A stretch of 6,385 nt of DNA from an uncultured Blautia sp. (GTDB lineage Bacteria; Bacillota; Clostridia; Lachnospirales; Lachnospiraceae): contig UQCM01000102.1 of NCBI GenBank assembly GCA_900539525.1, positions 1 through 6,385 on the forward strand, given 5' to 3'. The first letter of the stretch is position 1. The number at the start of each line of letters is the position of its first letter. The translations under genes were made by a program, and so were the position numbers. The notes below the pieces were generated by a model. It saw nothing but the letters and a program-made list of their open reading frames with translations. It was not told where the DNA came from and searched no databases. Shown piece by piece: positions 1 to 5,808 of this stretch.

Positions 1-76
1 TTGACGGGGCTAATGTTTCACTTATTTTGGGACATTTTCAAAAATGCTTGACATCACTTTTTCGACTTTTATGAAC
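1..76. other. Unassigned sequence 3' of sigH
   Basis: No coding region or RNA gene is recognisable here, and there is no convincing terminator for the sigH operon. The only minus-strand stem is a 5-bp AT-only one (CATTT/AAATG, around 32-45) without a following U-run, so the operon transcript may continue past the window edge. The stretch contains two loosely similar segments of the form TTGAC...TCACTT...GAC(A)TTTT, starting at about 1 and 47. Their meaning cannot be settled from 76 bases. Confidence 0.3.
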
Positions 77-679
77 CTATTTTAATGTAACTTTTCTCTT
101 GATGCGCTGCAAAGCGTTGTCAATGGCCTTCGGTTTCTTTCCCATCTTCTCTGCAATTTCCCGGTAATCCATCCCTTCCAGATAGGCCCCAAGAACCCGG
201 GTTTCAAATCTGCTCAGATTCTTTTTCAGTTCCTTGTGCATCTGTTCCTGGGTTTCTCTGTCTATGACCATTTCTTCCGGGTTAATTTCCTTGTGATCCG
301 GAAGAACATCCTGCAGGGGGACTGCATGTTCCCGGCTTCCCACGGTACCGGAGTACAGAGATATATACGAATTCAGTGGAATATGTTTCTTACGCTCCGA
401 AGCCTCCACTGCCGTATACATCTGCCTGGAAATACACAGGTCAGCAAAACCGGCAAAGGAGCCTCCTCTCTCCGATCTGAAATCACGAACAGCCTTGAAC
501 AGTCCGATCATCCCTTCCTGGATCAGATCATCTCCGTCTCCCCCCATCAGATAAAGTGCTCTCGCCTTCCTGCGCACAAGATGTTTGTATTTTTCCATCA
601 GATAATCCATGATCTCCGGTTTGCCCTGATGCATCATAGATATCAGCTCTTCATCTGAATACTCTGTGTACCCTTCCAT
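77..679 (-). CDS. sigH: RNA polymerase sporulation sigma factor SigH (sigma-30/sigma-H)
   Basis: This is a sigma-70 family factor that directs core RNA polymerase to transition-state and early sporulation promoters. It has 200 residues, slightly shorter than the roughly 218 of Bacillus subtilis SigH. Region 2 spans about residues 22-98, with the core-binding helix DLIQEGMIGLFKAVRDF (51-67) and the SigH-typical stretch KKHIPLNSYISL (97-108). Region 4 spans about 150-198 and carries the helix-turn-helix YREIAEKMGKKPKAIDNALQ followed by RIKRK. The ATG start is supported by GCAGGAG five bases upstream. It is the last visible gene of the cysS operon, 14 nt after rlmB. In B. subtilis sigH also lies downstream of cysS, mrnC and rlmB, but with rae1/yacP in between, and that gene is absent here. 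No promoter of its own is obvious in the short gap, though one inside rlmB cannot be excluded. Confidence 0.96.
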   Translation of the reverse strand: MEGYTEYSDEELISMMHQGKPEIMDYLMEKYKHLVRRKARALYLMGGDGDDLIQEGMIGLFKAVRDFRSERGGSFAGFADLCISRQMYTAVEASERKKHIPLNSYISLYSGTVGSREHAVPLQDVLPDHKEINPEEMVIDRETQEQMHKELKKNLSRFETRVLGAYLEGMDYREIAEKMGKKPKAIDNALQRIKRKVTLK

Positions 680-693
680 ATGTTCTCCTGCAT

Positions 694-1455
694 CTACTGC
701 CCCGCTTTTCCAGGTGTATCCATTCTCTGACGTACAATTTCATAAGCAAGCACTCCTGCGGCTACCGAAGCATTCAGAGAATCAATATCTCCCTTCATGG
801 GAATAGAAGCAGTAAAGTCACATTTTTCTTTTACCAGCCGGCTGACTCCTTCTCCTTCATTTCCGATCACCAGGCCGATCGGACCTTTCAGATCCAGACG
901 GTACATGATTTCTCCGTCCATATCGGCACATACAAACCACATGCCCTTCTTTTTCAGTTCCTCAATGGTCTGTCCCAGATTCGTTACCTTGGCCACCGGC
1001 GTATAGTTCAGAGCACCTGCTGATGTCTTTGCCACTGTCGCTGTCAGTCCTGCTGCCCGCCTTTTGGGAATAATGACACCGTGTGCGCCTGCCAGATTCG
1101 CTGTCCGGATGATCGCCCCGAGATTGTGCGGATCTTCAATATTATCCAGCAGAAAGAGAAACGGTGCTTCCCCTTTTTCCTGTGCAAGTGTCAGAATGTC
1201 ATCCACCTGTGCGTACTCATATGCCGCTGCAAATGCGATCACTCCCTGGTGCTTCCCTGTTTCCGACAGCTGATCCAGACGTTCCTTCGGGACGTAATTG
1301 ATAATGGTATCATGCTTTCTGGCCTCTCTCGTAATCGAACGAATCGGTCCGTCCTGGCATCCGTCGAGCACAAACAGCTTATCGATCGGCTTGCCGGCAC
1401 GAAATGCCTCCAGCACGGCATTTCTGCCTTCTATCGTCAATTCTTCATATCTCAT
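694..1455 (-). CDS. rlmB: 23S rRNA (guanosine-2'-O-)-methyltransferase RlmB, SpoU/TrmH family
   Basis: The protein is a SAM-dependent 2'-O-methyltransferase of the SPOUT class. By family it methylates G2251 (E. coli numbering) in the peptidyl-transferase P-loop of 23S rRNA. It has 253 residues, normal for RlmB. The N-terminal substrate-binding domain (about 1-80) begins with the family signature EGRNAVLEAF. The trefoil-knot catalytic domain shows motif 1 LLDNIEDPHNLGAIIRTAN (102-120) with the conserved Asn and Arg, motif 2 GLVIGNEGEGVSRL (194-207) and motif 3 IPMKGDIDSLNASVAAGVL (218-236). The start overlaps the mrnC stop in an ATGA arrangement (4 nt), and AAAGGAG lies 7 nt upstream, so translational coupling is likely. 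A related activity such as TrmH-type tRNA Gm18 methylation is possible within the family, but the N-terminal domain and the neighbours favour RlmB. Confidence 0.95.
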   Translation of the reverse strand: MRYEELTIEGRNAVLEAFRAGKPIDKLFVLDGCQDGPIRSITREARKHDTIINYVPKERLDQLSETGKHQGVIAFAAAYEYAQVDDILTLAQEKGEAPFLFLLDNIEDPHNLGAIIRTANLAGAHGVIIPKRRAAGLTATVAKTSAGALNYTPVAKVTNLGQTIEELKKKGMWFVCADMDGEIMYRLDLKGPIGLVIGNEGEGVSRLVKEKCDFTASIPMKGDIDSLNASVAAGVLAYEIVRQRMDTPGKAGQ

Positions 1456-1892
1456 GCGCGTTCTCCTTTGTTCAGCCCTATTTTAATAAGATCAATCATG
1501 CGCTCCAGTTCCCCTTTCAGATAGAGGTATCCCATAAGAGCCTCAAAGCCTGTCGCCTTCCGGTAGTCCAGCATCGTTGCGTTCTTTGCCATCGTATACG
1601 ATTTGGCATTCCGCCCGCGTTTGTAAATACTCATTTCCTCCTCAGTCAGCACCGGCAGGAGACGTTCGATCATCTCCGCCTGTGCAGACGCCTTTACCAG
1701 GGTGCTGGCTCTCTTATGCAGCCTGTTTGGCTGACTGTTCCCCCTCTCCACGATCAGCGTCCGTATGATCAGATCATAGATCGCATCCCCGATATAGGCC
1801 AGTGTCAGCGGAGAGTAGGTTCTGAGGTCCGTTTCTCCAAGTCCAAACTGCTCCCGCAGATATTCCGCCGGAGACATCACGCTTTTTTCCAT
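1452..1892 (-). CDS. mrnC: Mini-ribonuclease III (MrnC)
   Basis: This is a small RNase III-type endonuclease that lacks the double-stranded RNA-binding domain. In B. subtilis it trims both ends of 23S rRNA precursor in assembling 50S particles, aided by ribosomal protein L3. Its 146 residues match the family. Visible signatures are LAYIGDAIYDLIIRT (31-45) with the catalytic Asp36, RGRNAKSYTMAKNA (92-105) and ATGFEALMGYLYL (113-125) with the second catalytic acidic residue Glu117. The chosen ATG (1892) overlaps the end of cysS by 16 nt and has AGAAGG six bases upstream. A second ATG at 1877, five codons in, overlaps the cysS stop as TGATG but lacks a good Shine-Dalgarno sequence, so it may be a re-initiation start. 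The gene end overlaps the rlmB start by 4 nt. Confidence 0.95.
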   Translation of the reverse strand: MEKSVMSPAEYLREQFGLGETDLRTYSPLTLAYIGDAIYDLIIRTLIVERGNSQPNRLHKRASTLVKASAQAEMIERLLPVLTEEEMSIYKRGRNAKSYTMAKNATMLDYRKATGFEALMGYLYLKGELERMIDLIKIGLNKGERA

Positions 1893-3283
1893 TTCACACC
1901 TTCTCTTGTGTCCTCCAGAATGATGCCTTTCTCAAGCAGCATATTCCTGATCTCATCCGCTCTGGCAAAATTCTTTGCCTTTCTGGCTGCCTGGCGTTCC
2001 TCGATCAGCTTCTCGATATCTTCTGCCAGAATCTCTTCTTTCTTCTCCACGATCAGTCCCAGGATATCGGAAAGCTCCACGATCTCATCATAGACAGCTT
2101 TCACACATGCCATGGAATTTTCCACGGTCAGCTTCGTGTTTGCGAATCGCACCAGTTCAAAAATAGCAGAAATCGCATCTGCCGTATTAAAATCATCATC
2201 CATAGCTGAATCAAATTTCTCTGCAAATCCGTCCGCCTCTTTTACGATCGCCCGCTCTTCTTCTGTCATCTCCCTGTCCTGTGCGCCTGCCATCAGATCC
2301 TTCAGACGGCTTACCGCATTGACAATACGCTCCAGGCTGTTTCTGGATGCATCCATCAGTTCAGCGCTGAAATTCAGAGGACTTCTGTAATGCGCACTCA
2401 GCATAAAGAAACGAAGTACCTGCAGATCATATTTCTCGCCAATCTCTCTGACCGTAAAAAAATTCCCCAGAGATTTGGACATTTTGCGGTTATCAATATT
2501 CAAAAATGCATTATGCAGCCAGTATTTCGCAAACGGCACACCATTGCAGCATTCGCTCTGGGCGATTTCATTTTCATGGTGCGGGAAGATCAGATCCTCA
2601 CCGCCTGCATGGATATCGATCTCAGACCCCAGATATTTCTTTGACATTACAGAGCATTCGATATGCCATCCGGGACGTCCTTCACTCCATGGTGATTTCC
2701 AGAACGGCTCTCCATCCTTCTTCGGCTTCCACAAAACGAAATCCAGCGGATCCTCCTTCTGATCCTCTCCGGATACCAGCAGAGAACGGTTTCCTGAACG
2801 CAGATCATCCAGATTCTTATGAGAGAGCTTTCCGTATTCTTCAAACTTTCTGGTTCGGAAATACACAGTTCCGTTCACATTGTAAGCATATCCCTTTTCG
2901 ATCAGGTCGGAAATCATCTCCAGCATCCCGTCAATTTCCTGTGTGGCCAGCGGATGCGTGGTAGCCGGCTTTACATTCATGCCTTCCATGTCCTTTTTGC
3001 ACTCTTCGATATATCGCCGGGAAATTTCCCCGGCCGGAACACCTTCCTCAATCGATTTTGCAATAATCTTGTCATCCACATCCGTGAAATTTGAAACGTA
3101 GTTCACCTCATATCCTTTATGTTCCATATAGCGTCTTGCCGTGTCAAAAACGATCATCGGTCTGGCATTTCCGATATGAATAAAATTGTACACAGTCGGT
3201 CCGCACACATACATACTCACCTTTCCCGGCACCAGAGGGATGAATTCTTCTTTCTGTTTTGTTAATGTATTGTATACCTTCAT
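1877..3283 (-). CDS. cysS: Cysteinyl-tRNA synthetase (class I)
   Basis: The enzyme charges tRNA-Cys with cysteine using ATP. Its 468 residues match the usual CysS length of about 460-470. The class I signatures are HIGN (36-39) and KMSKS (267-271). The catalytic zinc ligands are visible as Cys27 (YVCGPTVYN), Cys210 (WHIECS), His235 and Glu239 (FPHHENE), the set used by E. coli CysS for thiol recognition. The helical DALR/anticodon-binding part follows from about 310. It ends in the family-typical tail ARKAKNFARADEIRNMLLEK and GVKWKKA. The ATG start has AAAGGA eight bases upstream. It is the first gene of the cysS-mrnC-rlmB-sigH operon, with a near-consensus promoter about 110 nt upstream and a structured leader. 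No T-box antiterminator sequence is visible in that leader, although Firmicute synthetase genes often have one. Confidence 0.98.
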   Translation of the reverse strand: MKVYNTLTKQKEEFIPLVPGKVSMYVCGPTVYNFIHIGNARPMIVFDTARRYMEHKGYEVNYVSNFTDVDDKIIAKSIEEGVPAGEISRRYIEECKKDMEGMNVKPATTHPLATQEIDGMLEMISDLIEKGYAYNVNGTVYFRTRKFEEYGKLSHKNLDDLRSGNRSLLVSGEDQKEDPLDFVLWKPKKDGEPFWKSPWSEGRPGWHIECSVMSKKYLGSEIDIHAGGEDLIFPHHENEIAQSECCNGVPFAKYWLHNAFLNIDNRKMSKSLGNFFTVREIGEKYDLQVLRFFMLSAHYRSPLNFSAELMDASRNSLERIVNAVSRLKDLMAGAQDREMTEEERAIVKEADGFAEKFDSAMDDDFNTADAISAIFELVRFANTKLTVENSMACVKAVYDEIVELSDILGLIVEKKEEILAEDIEKLIEERQAARKAKNFARADEIRNMLLEKGIILEDTREGVKWKKA

Positions 3284-3310
3284 ACTTTTCGTCCTTTCAT
3301 TCCTATCAAA

Positions 3311-3398
3311 GATAACGGTTTTATAACGGTTTTATCACAGTTTCATACAAAACAGCCGTTTCGTATTCCATGCTTGGCATACCCGTTCCATAACTGTT
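3311..3398 (-). promoter_or_regulatory. Repeat-rich 5' leader of the cysS operon
   Basis: From the predicted transcription start near 3395 to the cysS ATG the mRNA leader is about 112 nt. At its 5' end AACAG (3394-3398) can pair with CTGTT (3351-3355), enclosing a smaller hairpin with arms at about 3363-3382 (GTAT-CCA / TGG-ATAC). Farther on, a GTTTT arm next to 3351 can pair with AAAAC in the downstream repeats, competing with the first fold. AACGG occurs twice on the 5' side and CCGTT twice on the 3' side, in nested order. This is seen by eye only. No T-box motif (AGGGTGG...ACCGCG) is present. Whether the leader regulates anything is inference. Confidence 0.35.
3312..3335. repeat. Tandem 11-bp direct repeat in the cysS leader
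   Basis: The plus-strand unit ATAACGGTTTT occurs at 3312-3322 and 3323-3333 and is followed by AT, starting a third copy. The period is about one helical turn. It lies 29-52 nt upstream of the cysS start codon and forms the 3' half of the possible leader structure. Confidence 0.85.
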
Positions 3399-3401
3399 CT
3401 C

Positions 3402-3430
3402 AGTCTATGCAATTCCCTGCATTTTGTCAA
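3402..3430 (-). promoter_or_regulatory. Sigma-A type promoter of the cysS-mrnC-rlmB-sigH operon
   Basis: On the minus strand the -35 hexamer is TTGACA (3425-3430, perfect), the spacer is 17 bp, and the -10 hexamer is TAGACT (3402-3407, four of six). The expected start is near 3395. This is the best promoter in the window and sits in the only sizeable gap between the GNAT gene and cysS, so it probably drives the whole four-gene operon including sigH. Confidence 0.82.
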
Positions 3431-3539
3431 TAGCCATCAAGTATAAAACGGATATGCCGGCATCTGCACAATAATGTTGGAGTAAAAAGTCATGATTTTT
3501 CATGCAAGCATGTATTTTATGTCCATTTGTCCCTTGGCA

Positions 3540-4709
3540 TCATACAATCTCGTTAAATAGAACCGGTGTAAGATCCTGCACCTTCTTCCATTCCCGTGCA
3601 ATCTGATCCGGCATCCCGGCCTCCTCCGCAGAACGCATACCAAAGGCCAGCTCTGTAAATACATCGATGCCTATGGAAAAGGCAGGTTCTGTATCCGTAC
3701 ATTTCTCCATGCTCCCGCCTTCACGGTCAGCAGAAAAACGGTAGATTCCTGAATTTTCCTCAAGCAGGCTGTCCTGCAGCTCAAAAACAAATGTTACCTT
3801 TTCCTCTGCCCGCAGACCTGCGGCAAACTGCTGTGGATTGATGATCCTGCCCATGATCAGCGGTTCTTCCTCCTGCTCCTCCTGAACACTCTTCGGGAAA
3901 CCGTACAGCTTTATTTTCTCATATTCCGGCAGGTGACCTGCGATCGCCGGGCCCAGGTATTCCTCATATCCGTCCTCGATGACAGCCTCACGAACCTCTG
4001 CGCCGTCCTCCAGCGCCGTAAAAAACCAGCCGCAGACTTCCCCTTCCTTCATCAGCATAACCACTTCACCATTCTGACACTTCTGCTCCTCAAGAAGTGT
4101 CTCAAAATATTCCCTGGTATGGAAGGCAAACGACCGGTAATGCTTACTTAGATATGCATTTGCAAATTCCTCCAGCCTGTTCAGATCCTCTTTTCCGGCA
4201 GACTGACAGCAAAGTCCCGGCTTCTTCCGGACAGCTCCTGTATCCAGGATGCTCCTGTTTTGACGATAAATAAACCGGAAACCAAATGGATGGTAGATCG
4301 CCTCATCCGCCGGCATCAGGAATGCAAACGGCTCCCCGATCCGCCGCATATCCTCCAGAGATGCTTTCAGAAGACTTCTCATCATTCCCTGATGGCGATA
4401 GTTTTCATCCGTGGCTACCGCCACCACATACTCACCAAAGGTCTCCAGTCTCCCCAGGCGTACCAGGTATGGATTCAGATGGAGCATGGACAGGATCTCT
4501 CCCTCTTCACTTTCCACCACATAGATCCTGTTTTCTCTCGTTTTCTTATGATAATAATATTCTACAAATCTCTCACTGTCCTCCCGGAATACCTTCCGGT
4601 ACAGTTCTCTGGTCTTTTCATTTTCTGCTGCATCGAGCAGCCGTACCCTATGCTTCATACGTCCTGACACATCCTTTGCAGCCACCGCATCGTTCTTCCA
4701 TTCTGTCAT
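3540..4709 (-). CDS. Eis-like GNAT family N-acetyltransferase
   Basis: This 389-residue protein has the layout of the Eis-like group: an N-terminal acetyl-CoA-binding GNAT domain, a second GNAT-like half and a C-terminal SCP2-like domain. The acetyl-CoA motif is EYVVAVATDENYRHQGMM (93-110). A later motif AIYHPFGFRF (137-146) matches the IY-FG signature of Eis, where that Tyr is proposed as general acid. The C-terminus ends FNEIV, and in Eis the terminal carboxylate takes part in catalysis. The substrate cannot be read from sequence; Eis itself acetylates aminoglycoside amines, but most Firmicute members are uncharacterised. The ATG at 4709 has GGAG six bases upstream and gives a 62-nt overlap with ispF. 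An alternative ATG at 4658 (residue 18) starts closer to the conserved domain and leaves an 11-nt overlap, but has a poorly spaced AGGA. Co-transcription with ispF is likely. No strong terminator follows. Confidence 0.9.
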   Translation of the reverse strand: MTEWKNDAVAAKDVSGRMKHRVRLLDAAENEKTRELYRKVFREDSERFVEYYYHKKTRENRIYVVESEEGEILSMLHLNPYLVRLGRLETFGEYVVAVATDENYRHQGMMRSLLKASLEDMRRIGEPFAFLMPADEAIYHPFGFRFIYRQNRSILDTGAVRKKPGLCCQSAGKEDLNRLEEFANAYLSKHYRSFAFHTREYFETLLEEQKCQNGEVVMLMKEGEVCGWFFTALEDGAEVREAVIEDGYEEYLGPAIAGHLPEYEKIKLYGFPKSVQEEQEEEPLIMGRIINPQQFAAGLRAEEKVTFVFELQDSLLEENSGIYRFSADREGGSMEKCTDTEPAFSIGIDVFTELAFGMRSAEEAGMPDQIAREWKKVQDLTPVLFNEIV

Positions 4710-5196
4710 TTGCCACTCCGTCCATCAAAGGAATCAGTGCACAGATTGCCTGGGAAGAAATCCCTTCGCCCGTCCCGGTAAATCCCAGTCCTTCCTCTGT
4801 TGTCGCCTTAATGTTGATACGGGTCCTGTCAATCCCCAGTGCCTCTGCGACATTTGTCTCCATCTGCTCAATATAAGGACGCAGCTTCGGCCTCTGGGCA
4901 ATAATCGTAGCATCGATATTTTCAATCACGTAATTGCTCTCATCCAGCAGCTTTCCCACGTGACACAACAGTTCGATACTTGAAATTCCTTCATAGGCAG
5001 GATCTGTATCCGGAAAATGCTTTCCGATGTCGCCCAGTGCTGCCGCGCCCAGAAGTGCATCCATGATCGCATGTACGATCACGTCCGCATCTGAATGTCC
5101 CAGCAGCCCTTTCTCAAAAGGGATCTCCACTCCCCCCATGATCAGTTTACGTCCTTCCGTCAACCTGTGAACATCATATCCCATTCCAACGCGCAT
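4648..5196 (-). CDS. ispF: 2-C-methyl-D-erythritol 2,4-cyclodiphosphate synthase (IspF)
   Basis: The enzyme cyclises CDP-ME 2-phosphate to MEcPP, releasing CMP, in the non-mevalonate (MEP) isoprenoid pathway. The N-terminal metal ligands Asp8 and His10 lie in MGYDVHRL, and the third, His42, lies in HSDADVIVHAIMDALLGAA. FPDTDP (61-66) and KATTEEGLGFTG (130-141, with Thr132 and Glu135) complete the active site. The ATG at 5196 is chosen because AAGGGAG lies 7 nt upstream and MRVGMGYDVH is the usual N-terminus; a GTG at 5226 would add ten residues and has no good ribosome binding site. The protein is 182 residues, against about 157-160 for typical IspF. The extra 25 or so carry CGGCKGC (Cys170, Cys173, Cys176) and overlap the start of the acetyltransferase gene. 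The extension may be functional or the result of a lost stop codon. Confidence 0.96.
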   Translation of the reverse strand: MRVGMGYDVHRLTEGRKLIMGGVEIPFEKGLLGHSDADVIVHAIMDALLGAAALGDIGKHFPDTDPAYEGISSIELLCHVGKLLDESNYVIENIDATIIAQRPKLRPYIEQMETNVAEALGIDRTRINIKATTEEGLGFTGTGEGISSQAICALIPLMDGVANDRMEERCGGCKGCVRTYEA

Positions 5197-5315
5197 TTCT
5201 CTTCTCCCTTCTGTATCACCTTTCACGACAGCTGTTTTATAACTATTCAGTGCCCATTCGCAAAATCACCCATTCTGGGCTTTCCTTTTGCTCATGCAGG
5301 GCTCTCGACAGTTAC

Positions 5316-5345
5316 ACTATATCATGTTTTGCTGGTTGTTGAAAA
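5316..5345 (-). promoter_or_regulatory. Probable promoter of ispF and the GNAT gene
   Basis: On the minus strand the -10 is TATAGT (5316-5321), preceded by TGA in an extended -10 context. The -35 candidate is TTTTCA (5340-5345) with an 18-bp spacer. The expected start near 5309 leaves a leader of about 113 nt before ispF. The promoter lies directly behind the U-tract of the lipoprotein terminator, which fits a separate transcription unit. Confidence 0.6.
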
Positions 5346-5349
5346 GGGT

Positions 5350-5376
5350 AAAAAAATCCCCGGCCAAATGCCGGGG
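5350..5376 (-). terminator. Intrinsic terminator of the small lipoprotein gene
   Basis: On the minus strand CCCCGGC (5370-5376) pairs perfectly with GCCGGGG (5358-5364) around a 5-nt loop, followed by A and then seven consecutive Ts (5350-5356). It starts 20 nt after the lipoprotein stop codon. This is a textbook Rho-independent terminator. Confidence 0.95.
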
Positions 5377-5395
5377 TATGTGCATTGCTGCTCGA

Positions 5396-5656
5396 TTATT
5401 CTGCTTCAGTTTCTGCCACAGCCTCTGTAGCTGCCGCCTCTGTATCAGCCGGAGCTTCTGTATCAGCGACCTCTGTATCAGCCATAGCCTCTGTAGCCGG
5501 TGCTTCTGTATCAGCCATAGCTTCTGTGGCCGGTGCCTCTGTTGTTACGCCTGCGTCTGTTGCAGCTGTTGTCTCTGCTGTTTTATTTCCACATCCTGTT
5601 ACCAGTGCACCTGCTAATACTGCCATTGCAGCAAGTCCCATTACTTTTTTCATCAT
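5396..5656 (-). CDS. Small acidic Thr/Glu/Ala-repeat lipoprotein
   Basis: The product has 86 residues. MMKK starts a type II signal peptide with hydrophobic core VMGLAAMAVLAGALV and lipobox VTGC, so Cys22 should be lipid-modified and the protein anchored outside the membrane. The 65-residue mature part is low in complexity and very acidic, with one Lys (25) and no Arg. It includes two exact copies of TEAPATEAMAD (39-49, 50-60) and degenerate continuations to the end. No folded domain is apparent. The start is set by AGGAGG nine bases upstream of ATG 5656; an in-frame ATG at 5692 would put charged residues before the signal and lacks a comparable site. The gene has its own promoter and terminator and so looks complete. 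Similar tails occur as linkers in Clostridial binding lipoproteins. A remnant of a larger lipoprotein is an alternative. Function unknown. Confidence 0.8.
   Translation of the reverse strand: MMKKVMGLAAMAVLAGALVTGCGNKTAETTAATDAGVTTEAPATEAMADTEAPATEAMADTEVADTEAPADTEAAATEAVAETEAE
5477..5542 (-). repeat. Tandem 33-bp coding repeat (2 copies)
   Basis: Two adjacent 33-bp units encode the identical 11-residue block TEAPATEAMAD in the lipoprotein. They differ at only a few silent positions, for example GCC/GCT and GTA/GTG on the plus strand. The surrounding sequence up to the stop codon contains further degenerate copies of the shorter (A/D)TEA unit. Confidence 0.85.
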
Positions 5657-5665
5657 AATATCTAT

Positions 5666-5706
5666 CCTCCTCATAAATCTGAGGTGTTCCAAATCTTTCG
5701 CACCTC
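5666..5706 (-). promoter_or_regulatory. Lipoprotein leader with strong RBS and two competing hairpins
   Basis: AGGAGG (5666-5671) is a near-perfect Shine-Dalgarno sequence. Upstream on the transcript, GAGGTG (5701-5706) can pair with CACCTC (5681-5686). The CCTCA at 5680-5684, which overlaps that second arm, can instead pair with TGAGG (5669-5673), covering part of the Shine-Dalgarno sequence. The two stems cannot form together. The pairing is visible in the sequence; a regulatory role is inference. Confidence 0.4.
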
Positions 5707-5725
5707 TTTCTTTACTACGTGCACT

Positions 5726-5734
5726 ATCTTAGCA
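5726..5734 (-). promoter_or_regulatory. Extended -10 promoter of the lipoprotein gene
   Basis: The minus strand reads TGCTAAGAT, an extended -10 (TGn) followed by TAAGAT (5726-5731). No good -35 hexamer lies at 16-18 bp, which is tolerable for extended -10 promoters. A very AT-rich tract (about 5751-5816) lies upstream and could act as an UP element. The expected start near 5719 gives a leader of about 63 nt. Confidence 0.55.
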
Positions 5735-5808
5735 TACCAAAAAACGGAATCCTTTTTGTTTTTATTAATAAATTATGAATGATTTCTGATGATATTCATA
5801 TTTTATTA

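Noticed and set aside
1404..2093. Long open frame on the plus strand (229 codons) across mrnC and cysS
   Set aside because: It lies antisense to two strongly conserved genes, has no ribosome binding site, and its product is Ser/Phe-rich without any recognisable domain. It is a shadow of the coding strand.
3284..3401. T-box riboswitch upstream of cysS
   Set aside because: The conserved T-box sequence and a terminator/antiterminator pair are not visible, and the leader is shorter than usual for a T-box.
3454..3463. 10-bp palindrome ATGCCGGCAT upstream of the cysS promoter
   Set aside because: It is a single short palindrome with no second copy or known consensus, so there is no support for an operator.
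3484..3504. Possible terminator of the GNAT gene (CATGA-AAAA-TCATG followed by ACTTTTT on the minus strand)
   Set aside because: The stem is only 5 bp, AT-rich, and competes with the adjacent CATGC-TT-GCATG stem. It is too weak to annotate.
4286..4876. Plus-strand open frame (196 codons) over the GNAT and ispF genes
   Set aside because: It is antisense to two clear genes, and its Pro/Ser/His-rich composition is typical of a shadow frame.
5197..5226. GTG start giving ten extra N-terminal residues for IspF
   Set aside because: No good Shine-Dalgarno sequence precedes it, while the ATG at 5196 has AAGGGAG at 7 nt and gives the family's normal N-terminus.
5477..5542. CRISPR-like repeat array
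   Set aside because: The repeats are directly adjacent with no spacers and encode an in-frame peptide repeat.
5657..5692. Upstream ATG extending the lipoprotein by 12 residues
   Set aside because: It would place MEHLRFMRRIDI before the signal peptide and has no comparable ribosome binding site. AGGAGG serves the ATG at 5656.
5385..5732. Plus-strand open frames across the lipoprotein gene rich in Ala/Ser/Val or Cys/Ser
   Set aside because: They are the reverse reading of the Thr/Glu/Ala repeat. The minus strand has the signal peptide, ribosome binding site, promoter and terminator.
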